DNA of 42,905 bases, taken from the NCBI GenBank assembly GCA_963205315.1, contig CAUJIO010000003.1, positions 1 through 42,905 on the forward strand, written 5' to 3'. Positions 9,125 to 18,402 of the stretch are shown here, in pieces. Source of the DNA: Pseudomonadota bacterium (GTDB lineage: Bacteria > Pseudomonadota > Alphaproteobacteria > Rhizobiales > Aestuariivirgaceae). The notes beneath the pieces were generated by a model. That model was not told where the DNA came from, did no database searches, and saw only the letters and a program-made list of their open reading frames with translations. The position numbers and the translations under genes are program-made. Within the stretch, counting starts at the first letter, position 1. Each line of letters begins with the position of its first letter.

Positions 9125-9793
9125 ATGACCAGGCCCCTCCTCATCTCGCCCTCCATTCTCTCAGCCGACTTCGCGCGGCTTGGCGATGACGTGCGTGCTC
9201 TCGATGAGGGGGGCGCCGACTGGATCCATATCGATGTGATGGATGGACACTTCGTGCCCAACATCTCGTTCGGAATGCCGATCATCCAGGCAATTCGGCC
9301 GGTGACGAAAAAGACCTTCGACGTGCACCTGATGATCTCGCCCGTCGATCCCTATCTCGAGGCCTTCGCCAAGGCGGGGGCCGACATCATTACGGTACAT
9401 GCCGAGGCTGGTCCGCATCTCGACCGGTCGCTGCAGGTCATCCGCTCGCTCGGAAAAAAGGCCGGCGTGTCGCTCAATCCGTCGACGCCCGCGTCAGTGT
9501 TGAAGCATGTGCTTGACCGGCTCGATCTCATCCTCGTCATGACCGTCAATCCCGGCTTCGGCGGCCAGGCTTTCATGCCGTCCATGCTGGAGAAGATCGC
9601 CGACGTGCGCGAGATGGTCCGTGGGCGGAATATCGATATCGAGGTCGATGGCGGCATCACCGCCACGAATGCCGCCGATGTGGCGCGCGCTGGCGCCAAT
9701 GTTCTGGTGGCGGGTTCCGCCGTGTTCAAGGGCAATGACTACAGCGCCAATATCCGCGCGATCCGGACGGCGGCGAGCAGCATCTCCGTGTAG
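9125..9793 (+). CDS. rpe: ribulose-phosphate 3-epimerase
   Basis: This 222-residue TIM-barrel enzyme interconverts ribulose 5-phosphate and xylulose 5-phosphate. Family signatures are all present: [35 protein letters not shown] and the phosphate-binding EVDGGI. The ATG at 9125 lies 5 bases after the gap stop, so the two genes are almost certainly cotranscribed. The frame is open upstream inside gap, but the [16 protein letters not shown] start fits the family. It connects xylulose 5-phosphate from the xylAB pathway to the pentose phosphate pathway. Confidence 0.96.
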   Translation: MTRPLLISPSILSADFARLGDDVRALDEGGADWIHIDVMDGHFVPNISFGMPIIQAIRPVTKKTFDVHLMISPVDPYLEAFAKAGADIITVHAEAGPHLDRSLQVIRSLGKKAGVSLNPSTPASVLKHVLDRLDLILVMTVNPGFGGQAFMPSMLEKIADVREMVRGRNIDIEVDGGITATNAADVARAGANVLVAGSAVFKGNDYSANIRAIRTAASSISV

Positions 9794-9799
9794 CAGCCC

Positions 9800-10348
9800 T
9801 TACGGCTTCTTCTCAACCCATTCCAGGAAAGCCTCAAGCCACTTGGCGAGATGCTTGCGCGTCTCCTCGTCAGTCAGGTTGCCATCGGCGTCAAACTTGT
9901 CCTCGTTGTGATTCACGAAGATTTCCGGCTTCGGCATGACAATCGCCTGCAGCGCCTGGAGGTTCTGGCGGAAGTGATATTGCGAGCGGCCGGTGCCATG
10001 AAAGAAGCCCGCACCGGCGCCGACGATCCCGACCCGCTTCCATTTCAGGAAAGCCGAGCCGCGCGACAGCCAATCCGTGGCATTTTTCAACACGCCGGGG
10101 ACCGAGAAGTTATATTCGGGACAGGCAAAGATCACGCCATCGGCGGCGCGGATGCGCGCGTCCAAGTCCTTCACGCTCTGCGGTTTGCCGTTGGCGGCTT
10201 CGTCATCGCCATCATAGAGCGGTATGCCGTGCAGCGTGACGATCTCCAACTCCACATGCTGCGGCGCCAAGTCCTTCAGGGCGCGCAGCAATCCCGTGTT
10301 GGTTGAGGCCTTGCGCAAGGCGCCGCTGATACCGATGAGCTTCGTCAT
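9800..10348 (-). CDS. NADPH-dependent FMN reductase
   Basis: This 182-residue flavodoxin-like protein has an FMN phosphate-binding loop near the N-terminus (GISGALRKASTNTGLLRAL) and the family segment CPEYNFSVPGVLKNATDWLSR near residues 75-95. It is most like the ChrR/YieF group of quinone, chromate or flavin reductases, which are soluble and dimeric. Its ATG overlaps the photolyase stop codon as ATGA (10345-10348), so it is the second gene of a two-gene operon. A link to flavin supply or redox protection beside a flavin-dependent photolyase is plausible but inferred. Confidence 0.88.
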   Translation of the reverse strand: MTKLIGISGALRKASTNTGLLRALKDLAPQHVELEIVTLHGIPLYDGDDEAANGKPQSVKDLDARIRAADGVIFACPEYNFSVPGVLKNATDWLSRGSAFLKWKRVGIVGAGAGFFHGTGRSQYHFRQNLQALQAIVMPKPEIFVNHNEDKFDADGNLTDEETRKHLAKWLEAFLEWVEKKP

Positions 10349-11772
10349 GCCGTCCCCTTGATCCGTTGAAATGCGGCAAGCGCCCGGTCGCGGGCCTTGC
10401 CGTGGTCGATGAGAGGATGGGGATAGTTGCGGCCCAAATCAATGCCCGCCGCTTTCAAGACCATTGGAGGGGCTTCCCATGGGCGGTGAAGGAACTCATC
10501 CGGCAGGCGCTGCAGTTCCGGCACCCACTTCCGTACATACACACCGCGGGTATCGAACTTCTCGCCCTGCAGCACGGGATTGAAGACGCGGAAATAGGGC
10601 GCGGCATCGGCCCCGCATCCGGCCACCCATTGCCAGCTGGCGGCGTTGCTGGCGATGTCGGCATCGACCAGCGTATCCCAGAACCAGTGTTCGCCCGCAG
10701 TCCACGGCACCAGCAGATCCTTGATGAGGAAAGACGCCGCAATCATCCGCACGCGATTGTGCATGATGCCGGTGGCCCAGAGTTCACGCATTCCGGCATC
10801 GACGATGGGGTACCCGGTCTCGCCTTTCCGCCAGGCTTTCAGCGCTGCGGCATCATCGTTCCAGGGAAAATCGGCAAACTCGGGCCGGAAGGGCTCGGTT
10901 GGCAAGTTCGGCCAGTGATGCAGCAAGTGATAGGAGAATTCGCGCCAGAGGATTTCCTTCAGGAATTTCTCTGCGGCCTGATCAAGCTTGCCGCCAACCT
11001 GCATCTGCGCGGCACGCACCGCATGCCAGCACTGTGCCGGACTGATCTCGCCGAAATGCAGATGCGCCGAGAGCCGCGAGGTCACATCGCGCTCGGGGAT
11101 ATCGCGAGCTTCGGCATAGTGCGCCAGGCCGTGAGCGATGAAATCCGCCAGCTTTTGCCGGGCGCCGGCCTCACCCGGAGTCCAGCACTCTTCCATCGCC
11201 TCGGCCCAATTGGGATTGCTGGGCAGGAGGTCCCAGTTTGCCAGCTGTTCGCTGCGCACCGGTCCGCTCCATGTCGTGAAGGCGGGGACAGGTTTCAGGG
11301 GCTTCGGCTCACCTGCTGCAAAGCAAGCCTTCGAGAATGGCGTGTAGACGCGATAGGGCTCACCAGACCCATTCCGGATGGCTTCGGGCTCATGCAGCAA
11401 ATAACCGCCATAGCGATGACATGCGATGCCAGCAGTGTCACAGGCTGCCTTTACATTGCGTTCGAGGGCGGCTGACCACGGCGCATATTCGCGGGTGAAG
11501 TAGAGGCCGCTTGCGCCGGTTTCGGCCAATACCTCGGCAATCACCGCATCTGCCCTGCCGCGGCGAAGTGTCAGGGAGGCAGTCTTGGCGAAGGCTTCGA
11601 GGCTGCGATGCAGCCACCAGCGTGAAGCCCCGCCGATGCGCCAGTCGCCCGGCGTGTCATCATCGAGAACATAAAGAAACAGGACCGGACCTTGTGCTGC
11701 CGCGGCAGTCACGGCGGCGTGGTCGGTGAGGCGCAGGTCCTGGCGCAGCCAGACAATCACGGGAGCAGTCAT
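10345..11772 (-). CDS. phrB: deoxyribodipyrimidine photolyase
   Basis: This 475-residue cryptochrome/photolyase-family protein repairs UV-induced pyrimidine dimers using light and FAD. The N-terminal antenna domain begins VIVWLRQDLRLTDHAAV. The FAD-binding C-terminal half carries LWATGIMHNRVRMIAASFL, the WDTLVDADIASNAASWQWVAG segment and RVFNPVLQGEKFD, all family hallmarks. Two ATGs are possible, at 11778 and 11772; AGGGA lies almost against the first but at good distance from the second, so 11772 is chosen. It shares a 4-base overlap with the FMN reductase gene. Confidence 0.93.
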   Translation of the reverse strand: MTAPVIVWLRQDLRLTDHAAVTAAAAQGPVLFLYVLDDDTPGDWRIGGASRWWLHRSLEAFAKTASLTLRRGRADAVIAEVLAETGASGLYFTREYAPWSAALERNVKAACDTAGIACHRYGGYLLHEPEAIRNGSGEPYRVYTPFSKACFAAGEPKPLKPVPAFTTWSGPVRSEQLANWDLLPSNPNWAEAMEECWTPGEAGARQKLADFIAHGLAHYAEARDIPERDVTSRLSAHLHFGEISPAQCWHAVRAAQMQVGGKLDQAAEKFLKEILWREFSYHLLHHWPNLPTEPFRPEFADFPWNDDAAALKAWRKGETGYPIVDAGMRELWATGIMHNRVRMIAASFLIKDLLVPWTAGEHWFWDTLVDADIASNAASWQWVAGCGADAAPYFRVFNPVLQGEKFDTRGVYVRKWVPELQRLPDEFLHRPWEAPPMVLKAAGIDLGRNYPHPLIDHGKARDRALAAFQRIKGTA

Positions 11773-11889
11773 CGACATTCCCTACGCTGAACGCTGCAAG
11801 CGGATCAATGGCCGGTCACAGATGCGTGATCAGCGCGGAAAGCCGGCCGCTGCGTACGTATATGTCTTGCGACAAACAGGGAGATGATC

Positions 11890-12840
11890 ATGAAGACTTC
11901 GCGACGCACGTTGATGACCGGCGCCCTTGCCATGGGTGCCACGGCAGCATTGCCCTCCTTGGTTCAGGCCAAGGCACCGCTGCAGGGCGTGTCACCTGCA
12001 AGTGTGCATCGCTACAAGGTCGGCAGCGTCGAGGTCACCGCCATTCTTGACGGTGTCTGGCCAGTGGAAAAGCCAGAGACAATTTTCGGCACCAACCAGA
12101 AGCCAGAGGACGTTGCCGCGCTGCTGCAGGCGAATTTCCTGCCCAACGACAAGATGGCCATCGGCTTCACGCCAGTCGTCGTCAACACCGGCAAGGAACT
12201 GGTGCTGTTCGACACCGGCCGGGGTGCTGCCAATGGCGGGCAGCTGGCGACCACGCTGGCCGCTGCCGGCTTCACGCCGGATCAGATTGATATCGTGGTC
12301 ATTACCCATTGCCATCCGGATCACATCGGCGGAGTTGCCGCAGATGGCAAGGCGAACTTCCCCAACGCGCGCTATGTGATCGGCGAAACCGAATATGCAT
12401 TCTGGTCGGCGCCCGAACGCCTGACGGGCGGCACGGAAGGACCAGCCAAGCTGGTGGCCGCCAATGTCACGCCGTTCAGGGACAGGATGATCTTCCTCAA
12501 GAACGAGAGCGAAGTCGTGCCCGGCATCCGTGCGATTGATGCGCCGGGCCACACGCCGGGGCACATGGCGTTCCATCTCGAAAGCGAGGGCAAGCGCCTT
12601 CTGATCGGTGCGGACTTCTGCAATCACTATGTGCTGTCATTGCAGCGGCCCGACTGGGAGGTGAAGTTCGATGCCGACAAGGCCAAGGCCGCGGCAACCC
12701 GAAAGGCACTTCTCGGCATGCTGGCAGCGGATCGCATTCCGTTCACCAGCTATCACATGCCCTTCCCATCGGTCGGCTTCATCGAGACGGCCAGCGAAGG
12801 CTATCGCTTCGTGCCGGCGAGCTATCAGCTGACGCTCTGA
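11890..12840 (+). CDS. Tat-exported metallo-beta-lactamase-fold hydrolase
   Basis: This 316-residue protein starts with a twin-arginine signal (SRRTLMTGALAMGATAALP, ending near AQAKA), so it is probably periplasmic. The zinc-site motif THCHPDHIGG lies near residue 140, GHTPGHMAF gives the next histidine ligand, and IGADFCNH supplies the bridging Asp. The family includes lactonases, aryl sulfatases and thiol hydrolases, so the substrate is open. The first ATG at 11884 is almost touching GGGAG; the ATG at 11890 has better spacing. It is a single-gene unit between the photolyase operon and a convergent ABC operon. Confidence 0.85.
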   Translation: MKTSRRTLMTGALAMGATAALPSLVQAKAPLQGVSPASVHRYKVGSVEVTAILDGVWPVEKPETIFGTNQKPEDVAALLQANFLPNDKMAIGFTPVVVNTGKELVLFDTGRGAANGGQLATTLAAAGFTPDQIDIVVITHCHPDHIGGVAADGKANFPNARYVIGETEYAFWSAPERLTGGTEGPAKLVAANVTPFRDRMIFLKNESEVVPGIRAIDAPGHTPGHMAFHLESEGKRLLIGADFCNHYVLSLQRPDWEVKFDADKAKAAATRKALLGMLAADRIPFTSYHMPFPSVGFIETASEGYRFVPASYQLTL

Positions 12841-12863
12841 GACGTGCGAATGCTCATAAACAA

Positions 12864-12887
12864 AATGGCCGGGTTTCCCCGGCCATT
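12864..12887 (-). terminator. terminator between convergent MBL and ABC-transporter genes
   Basis: AATGGCCGGG at 12864-12873 pairs perfectly with CCCGGCCATT at 12878-12887 around TTTC. On the minus strand it is followed by TTGTTTATG, so it best serves the ABC operon that ends at 12908. It may also stop the plus-strand gene. Confidence 0.8.
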
Positions 12888-12907
12888 CTGCATTTCCATC
12901 GCAGCCG

Positions 12908-14548
12908 TCAGGCCTTGACCTTGCCCTTGGCACGCTTGGCCAAAAGATTGGTGAGCCAGTCAGGATCCATCTCCGGCACCGACGACAAGAGCAGTTCGGT
13001 ATAGGCGGGATAGGGCGGGTTCAACACCTTGGTCTTGGGGCCCTGCTGCACCACCTTGCCCTGATGCATGACGACGATCTCGTCCGAGATGGCGCGCACC
13101 GTGGCGATGTCGTGGGTGATGAAGAGATAGGAGACATTGGTCTCCTTCTGCAGCTTCATCAGCAGGGTGAGGATTTCCTCCTGCACGATCTGGTCGAGGG
13201 CTGAAGTCACTTCATCGCAGATGATGATCTCGGGCTTGGCCGCAAGCGCTCTGGCAATCGAGATACGCTGCTTCTGGCCGCCGGAGAGCTCACCCGGCAG
13301 GCGATCGATATAACTCTCGTTCAACTCGATCGCATCGAGCAATTCGGCCACGGCGCGGTCGCACGCAGCACCCTTGATGCCGTGATAGAACTCAATCGGG
13401 CGGCCGATGAGATCGCGGATCGTCTGGCGTGGGTTGAGCGAGGTATCGGCCGACTGATAGATCATCTGGATGCGGCGGAGCGTATCCTTGTCGCGGTCCT
13501 TGAGCGCCTTGGGCAAAGGCTTGCCGTTGAAATAAACCTCGCCTTTCATGGGCGGCAACAAGCCGGTGATGGCGCGCGCCAACGTCGACTTGCCGGACCC
13601 CGATTCACCCACCACGGCCACAGTACGGCCGCGCGGCAATTGCACCGTCACATTGTCCAGCACCTTGACCATGCCGCCGTAGCTGGCATCCACGTTGTGG
13701 ACGCGCAACGCGATGTCGTCGCTGATCGATTCTTCCTTGGCGAGCTTTCGCACCGCCCAGAGCGTCTTGGTATAGTCCTGGGTCGGCTGCTTCAGCATCT
13801 GGCGCGTCGGTGCCTGCTCGACTTCCTTGCCGCGCAGCAACACCATGATGCGGTCAGCCATCTGCGCCACGACCGCCAGGTCATGGGTGATGTAGATCGC
13901 GGCTGTGTTGAATTGCTCGACGATGTCGCGCATGGCGGCCAGCACCTCGACCTGTGTGGTCACATCGAGCGCGGTGGTCGGTTCGTCGAAGATGATGAGA
14001 TCCGGACGGCAGGCCATTGCCATCGCCGTCATGGCGCGTTGCAGCTGACCGCCCGAGACCTGATGCGGGAAGCGGTCGCCAATGGTGTCGGGCTTCGGCA
14101 ATTGCAGGCGCTTGTAGAGATCGCGCGCATCGGCCTCCGCCTGTTCGCGGGTCATGATGCCGTGGCGCACCGCGGTTTCCACCGTTTGGTCGATCAGCGT
14201 GTGGGCGGGATTGAAGGCGGCAGCGGCGCTCTGCGCCACATAGGCAATGCGCGAACCCCAGAGATCGCGCTTCTGCGCTTCCGAGGCTTTGCGCAGGTCG
14301 ATGCCATCGAACATGATGGTGCCACCGACGATGCGGCAGCCAGGCCGGGCAAAGCCCATGGCGGCAAGGCCAATGGTGGATTTGCCTGCACCCGATTCAC
14401 CGATCAGTCCGAGAACCTCGCCACGCTTCAGGGTAACATCGACGCCCTTGACGATCGGATGCCAGACGCCATCGCTGTTGCCTTCGATCTTGAGATCCCT
14501 GATCTCCAGCACGGTCTCGCCCTTGACGCGCTTGTTGTCAGTGCTCAT
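12908..14548 (-). CDS. ABC transporter fused double ATP-binding protein (oligopeptide type)
   Basis: This 546-residue cytoplasmic ATPase consists of two full ABC domains joined head to tail, like YejF or a DppD-DppF fusion. The first has Walker A GESGAGKST, signature VSGGQLQRAM and Walker B LIIFDEP. The second has GESGSGKST, LSGGQKQRIS and IIICDEV; the second Walker B ends in DEV rather than DEP. A GTG at 14560 is possible, but the ATG at 14548 (MSTDNKR) is preferred. It overlaps the upstream permease gene by 11 bases. It should power the permease pair encoded upstream, most likely importing peptides or similar solutes. Confidence 0.92.
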   Translation of the reverse strand: MSTDNKRVKGETVLEIRDLKIEGNSDGVWHPIVKGVDVTLKRGEVLGLIGESGAGKSTIGLAAMGFARPGCRIVGGTIMFDGIDLRKASEAQKRDLWGSRIAYVAQSAAAAFNPAHTLIDQTVETAVRHGIMTREQAEADARDLYKRLQLPKPDTIGDRFPHQVSGGQLQRAMTAMAMACRPDLIIFDEPTTALDVTTQVEVLAAMRDIVEQFNTAAIYITHDLAVVAQMADRIMVLLRGKEVEQAPTRQMLKQPTQDYTKTLWAVRKLAKEESISDDIALRVHNVDASYGGMVKVLDNVTVQLPRGRTVAVVGESGSGKSTLARAITGLLPPMKGEVYFNGKPLPKALKDRDKDTLRRIQMIYQSADTSLNPRQTIRDLIGRPIEFYHGIKGAACDRAVAELLDAIELNESYIDRLPGELSGGQKQRISIARALAAKPEIIICDEVTSALDQIVQEEILTLLMKLQKETNVSYLFITHDIATVRAISDEIVVMHQGKVVQQGPKTKVLNPPYPAYTELLLSSVPEMDPDWLTNLLAKRAKGKVKA

Positions 14549-15461
14549 CGCGCAACCCACTCGTCTTGTGCAGGACCCAGTCGACCACGAAATTGATGGC
14601 GACCGTCAGCAATGCAATGGCGATCGCCGGATAGAACGGCTTGCGGATCCACGGGAAGCCAACAGCCGGAAAATTGATCAGTGTCTTGTTCTCGGCCAGC
14701 ATCGAGCCCCAGTCGGCGGTAGGCGGCTGCATGCCGACACCGAGGAAGGAGAGCGCCGAAATGGTGAGGAAGACGAAGCAGAATCTGAGACCGAACTCGG
14801 TGATCAGGGGCGGCAGGATATTGGGCAACACTTCCCTGAAAATGATCCACCGCATGTTTTCGCCACGCAGCTTGGCTGACTCCACATAGTCCATCACCAC
14901 CACGTTCATGGCGGTCGCCCGCGCCAGACGGAAGACGCGCGTCGAATCGAGAAGGCCGAGGATGATCACCAGGAGTACCCAGCGATGCTCCATGAAGAAC
15001 TGAACCTTGCCGAACACGGCGAGCAGCATCAGCGAGAAGATCAACACCGGGATGGCGAGGAATGCATCGACGATGCGCGACACACCCTGGTCAAGCCAGC
15101 CGCGCATCAGCGCCGTCAGCACACCCAGCGTGCCCCCCACGAGAAAGGACAGCATGGTGGTGATCAGCGCGATGCCAATGGTATTGCGGGCCCCGTAGAT
15201 CAGACGTGAGAACAGGTCTCGGCCAATCTGGTCGGTGCCGAGCCAGAATTCGGCGCTCGCCGGCAGATAGGCCTTTCCAACGACATCGGCCTCGCCATAG
15301 GGCGCGATCCATGGCGCAAAGATTGCGCAGATGGCATAGATCAAGATGATGACCATGCCGAACCAGGCGCTGAACGGAGCGCTGGCCAGCGTGCGCTTCG
15401 CATTCTCCCAGAATGTACGGCGGGCACGGACCGAGCGGATATCAGGGGCTTGTGCGGTCAT
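14538..15461 (-). CDS. ABC transporter permease, DppC type
   Basis: This 307-residue inner-membrane protein has an N-terminal segment typical of DppC/OppC proteins (FSAWFGMVIILIYAICAIFAPWIAPYG, residues about 31-57), the HxxGTDQxGRD-like motif (FWLGTDQIGRDLFSRL) and the coupling EAA-like loop ESAKLRGENMRWIIFREVLPN. About six membrane helices are expected. Its ATG overlaps the stop of the DppB-type gene as ATGA (15458-15461), and it overlaps the ATPase gene downstream, so all three are translated together. Confidence 0.92.
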   Translation of the reverse strand: MTAQAPDIRSVRARRTFWENAKRTLASAPFSAWFGMVIILIYAICAIFAPWIAPYGEADVVGKAYLPASAEFWLGTDQIGRDLFSRLIYGARNTIGIALITTMLSFLVGGTLGVLTALMRGWLDQGVSRIVDAFLAIPVLIFSLMLLAVFGKVQFFMEHRWVLLVIILGLLDSTRVFRLARATAMNVVVMDYVESAKLRGENMRWIIFREVLPNILPPLITEFGLRFCFVFLTISALSFLGVGMQPPTADWGSMLAENKTLINFPAVGFPWIRKPFYPAIAIALLTVAINFVVDWVLHKTSGLRDEH

Positions 15462-16429
15462 TTGGGGTGCAACAGTCTGGGGTTGGTGATGATCGACACG
15501 ACATCCGCCGAGAGATTGAGGAGAATGTAGGTGGCAGCGAAGATCAGTGCGCAGGCCTGCACCACCGGCATGTCGCGGCTTGAGACGGAGTCAACCATCA
15601 ATTGCCCGATGCCGGGATAGACATAGACCACTTCCACGATGACGACGCCGACGACGAGATAGGCAAGATTGAAGGCGACGACAGTGGCAATCGGCGCCCA
15701 GGCGTTGGGCAAGGCATGCTTGACGATCGCCTCGCGGGCGGGGACGCCCTTGAGCTTAGCCATTTCCATATAAGGGCTGGCGAGGAGGTTGATGAGCGCT
15801 GCCCTGGTCATGCGCATCATGTGCGCGACGATGACGAGGGTCAGCGTAATGGCAGGCAGGGCGGCGCGGTAGAGATGCTCGAAGAACGGCGTCGTCTCGC
15901 CAACCGTCGAGAGAGACGGGAACCATTTCCACTTCAGCGCAAAGAGCAGCATCAGAAGATACGCAATGAGGAATTCCGGCGCGGCGATCGTCGTCAGCGT
16001 TACGGCATTGACGATGCGATCATACCAGCTGTTACGGTAGAGCGCCGCCATCACGCCGAGGAACAGTGACAAGGGCACGGCGATGATCGCCGTCAGAATG
16101 GCGAGGAAGAAGGTGTTGTAGAGGCGGGGGGCAATGACATGAGCCACCTCGCGCTTGTTGGTGCCGCCGACGCCTGAATAGGAAGCCCCGAAATCACCCT
16201 GCGCGACGCCGCCAATCCACTCGAAGTAACGGACGTAGGCAGGCCGGTCGAGACCGAGTTCCTTCTTGAAATTGGCGACGGTCTCAGGCGTGGCGCCCTG
16301 ACCCAGGATATTCTCTGCATAGCCGCCCGGCAGAAGCTCGAGAGACGAGAAAATGACTACTGACACGACGATCAGCGTCAAAACCCCAAGCCCCAAGCGC
16401 TGCAGAACGGTTCTCAAAACCGGATGCAT
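15458..16429 (-). CDS. ABC transporter permease, DppB type
   Basis: This 323-residue inner-membrane permease starts with a long hydrophobic helix (LGVLTLIVVSVVIFSSLELLPG is within residues 12-35) followed by the family loop with LGLDRPAYVRYFEWIGGVAQGDFG. A coupling motif reads EMAKLKGVPAREAIVKHALPN. The frame is open to 16591, but the ATG at 16429 gives the correct family start and is preceded by GGGGAGA. It pairs with the DppC-type permease. The 146 bases between it and the binding-protein gene hold nothing I can identify. Confidence 0.92.
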   Translation of the reverse strand: MHPVLRTVLQRLGLGVLTLIVVSVVIFSSLELLPGGYAENILGQGATPETVANFKKELGLDRPAYVRYFEWIGGVAQGDFGASYSGVGGTNKREVAHVIAPRLYNTFFLAILTAIIAVPLSLFLGVMAALYRNSWYDRIVNAVTLTTIAAPEFLIAYLLMLLFALKWKWFPSLSTVGETTPFFEHLYRAALPAITLTLVIVAHMMRMTRAALINLLASPYMEMAKLKGVPAREAIVKHALPNAWAPIATVVAFNLAYLVVGVVIVEVVYVYPGIGQLMVDSVSSRDMPVVQACALIFAATYILLNLSADVVSIITNPRLLHPK

Positions 16430-16575
16430 GGCTCTCCCCCTCGGCCTCTTGACGGGCCACTTCGTGTACAAACAGTAGCAGATCACGCAGACCGCGCTAC
16501 CAGAAAACGAATGGGGCTGGATCACAAGTACTGCAATCCGGCCCCCGACATAATATTGTCTGTCTACGTCACAAA

Positions 16576-18183
16576 CTACGACGTGAACCACCAGCGCTCG
16601 GCAATGCGCATACCGTCCAGCTGCCAGTTCGCCGCCACCTTGTTGTGGCCCAGGTTTTTGCCGTGGGCCTCGACATAGGAGTTGAACATGAGGTTGATGA
16701 GGCCGCCGTCGTCGTGCAGCAGCTGCTGCATCTCCGCATACATACCGGCGCGCTTGGCTTCGTCAGTTTCGGAGCGGGCGGCAACAAGCAGTTCATTGAA
16801 GCGCGGGTTGGCCCAGAACGTATCGTTCCAGGCAGCGCCCGCGGCATAGGCCGTGGTCATCATCCAGTCGACGGTTGGGCGGCCGCTCCAGTAGGACGCG
16901 ACGAAAGCCTTCTTGAGCCAGACGTTGTCCCAGTAGCTGTCGTCAGGCTCCCTGATGACATTGAGATCAATGCCGCAGGCCTTGGCGTTTTCCTTCCACA
17001 GCAATGCCGAGTCGACAGCACCGGCGAAGGCGGCATCGGCCACCGAGAGATCCACGGTCAGCTTGTCGAGTCCGGCCTTCTTGAGGAATGCCTTGGCTTT
17101 CTCCGGGTCATAGGTGTGTTTCGGCTGCGGCTCGACGGCGAACTTGACGGTCGGCGCGATCGGATTGTCATTTCCGGGCTGGCCATGGCCAAGAAACACC
17201 TTCTCGATGATCTCTTCGCGGTTCAGCGAATGCTTCAGGGCGAGACGCACGTTGACATCGTCAAACGGCTTGGCACGCACGTCCATGACATAGACCTGAT
17301 GGCCGTAGCCGGTGATTTCCTGAACCTCGATGTCCGGATTGGACTTCAGCATGTCGAGGGTCTTGAGATCGCAGCGGTCCATGTAGTTGATCTCGCCGGC
17401 GATCAGCGCGTTGGTGCGGGCAGCGACATCCTTGATCGACAGGAACTCGACGCGGTCAAACCAGCCCTTGCCGGTTTTGTAATAGTTCTCGTTCTTGGTG
17501 AAGGTGGCCGAAACACCAGGCTCGAATTTCTCAAGCTTATATGCGCCGGTGCGAATGCCCGATTGCCAGTCGACCGAGCCGTCCTCGTTCTTCGGCATGA
17601 TCGGCATGTGATAATCGGAAACGGTGTAGGGGAAGTCGGCATTGCCGCCCGACAGCTCGAAGATCACCGTTTCGGCGCCGTCGGCCTTGATGCTGGTCAT
17701 GTCCTTCAGCAGCGACTTGGCGGCCGATTTCGAATCTTCCTTGGTATGATGCAGGATCGAGGCGACAACGTCTTCCGCCGTCACCGGCTTGCCATTGTGG
17801 AAGGTTGCGCCCTTCCTTACCTTGAAGGCCCATTTCTTGGCGCCATCGGAGGGCTCGTAGCTTTCGGCAATGTCGCCGACGACGTTGCCATCTGCATCGA
17901 TCTCGGTGAGGCTGTTGGCCAGGGTTCCCCAGAGGGCTGTGCCGGTGAACTGGTCAGGATAGAGGCCGGGGTCCATCGAGTCCGTCGTCGCGCCGTGGCC
18001 GACGCCGATCTTGAAGGTGCCGCCTTTCTTTGGCTCGGCGCGGGCGGCGCCAGCAAACATTGTGTTGGCGGTGGCCAGCGTCACGCCGGAGGCCAGCGCC
18101 AGCTGCGTGAATTCGCGCCGCGTGATGCGTCCGCGCGCGGCTGCCGTCAGCGCTGCCTGCAATTTGTCCTGAGTGTCGTTCAT
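16576..18183 (-). CDS. Tat-exported ABC transporter substrate-binding protein 1 (SBP family 5)
   Basis: This 535-residue protein is a DppA/OppA-type solute receptor. The N-terminus carries a twin-arginine signal (TRREFTQLALASGVTLATA, residues about 21-39) and a cleavage site near GAARAEP, so it is exported folded. The mature protein shows family segments such as KWAFKVRKGATFHNGKPVTAEDV, written here in part, and a C-terminal ERWW. The ATG at 18183 follows GGGAG and AAGG. It is closely paralogous to the next upstream gene; both share DSYWDNVWLKK and the NPRFNEL segments. The solute (peptide, opine, polyamine conjugate or other) cannot be told. Confidence 0.92.
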   Translation of the reverse strand: MNDTQDKLQAALTAAARGRITRREFTQLALASGVTLATANTMFAGAARAEPKKGGTFKIGVGHGATTDSMDPGLYPDQFTGTALWGTLANSLTEIDADGNVVGDIAESYEPSDGAKKWAFKVRKGATFHNGKPVTAEDVVASILHHTKEDSKSAAKSLLKDMTSIKADGAETVIFELSGGNADFPYTVSDYHMPIMPKNEDGSVDWQSGIRTGAYKLEKFEPGVSATFTKNENYYKTGKGWFDRVEFLSIKDVAARTNALIAGEINYMDRCDLKTLDMLKSNPDIEVQEITGYGHQVYVMDVRAKPFDDVNVRLALKHSLNREEIIEKVFLGHGQPGNDNPIAPTVKFAVEPQPKHTYDPEKAKAFLKKAGLDKLTVDLSVADAAFAGAVDSALLWKENAKACGIDLNVIREPDDSYWDNVWLKKAFVASYWSGRPTVDWMMTTAYAAGAAWNDTFWANPRFNELLVAARSETDEAKRAGMYAEMQQLLHDDGGLINLMFNSYVEAHGKNLGHNKVAANWQLDGMRIAERWWFTS

Positions 18184-18340
18184 ACCTTGCGTCTCCCTGA
18201 TCCGGCTTACCCGGCATTTCTTGGTTCCCATCGTCCGTGCACAGACCATGCTGCAATCCATTCTCATCGAATCCAAGAGTTTTCCTCTTGTCTTCTTGTG
18301 GATGTCGCACTGACGATCTCATGACGTTCTCATGACAAAA

Positions 18341-18368
18341 CGGCCCCGTCAATCGCTTGACGGGGCCG
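18341..18368 (-). terminator. intra-operon terminator between the two binding-protein genes
   Basis: CGGCCCCGTCAA at 18341-18352 pairs perfectly with TTGACGGGGCCG at 18357-18368, loop TCGC, and is followed on the minus strand by TTTTG. It lies 34 bases after the stop of binding protein 2 and about 160 bases before binding protein 1, so it should make the upstream gene more abundant than the rest. Confidence 0.85.
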
Positions 18369-18402
18369 CTCGAAACAAATTCTCGTAATGCCAGTGGTGC
18401 CG

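Noticed and set aside
16645-18324. 559-residue open frame on the plus strand opposite binding protein 1
   Set aside because: The opposite strand encodes a clear Tat-exported binding protein over the whole range; this frame has no recognisable domain.
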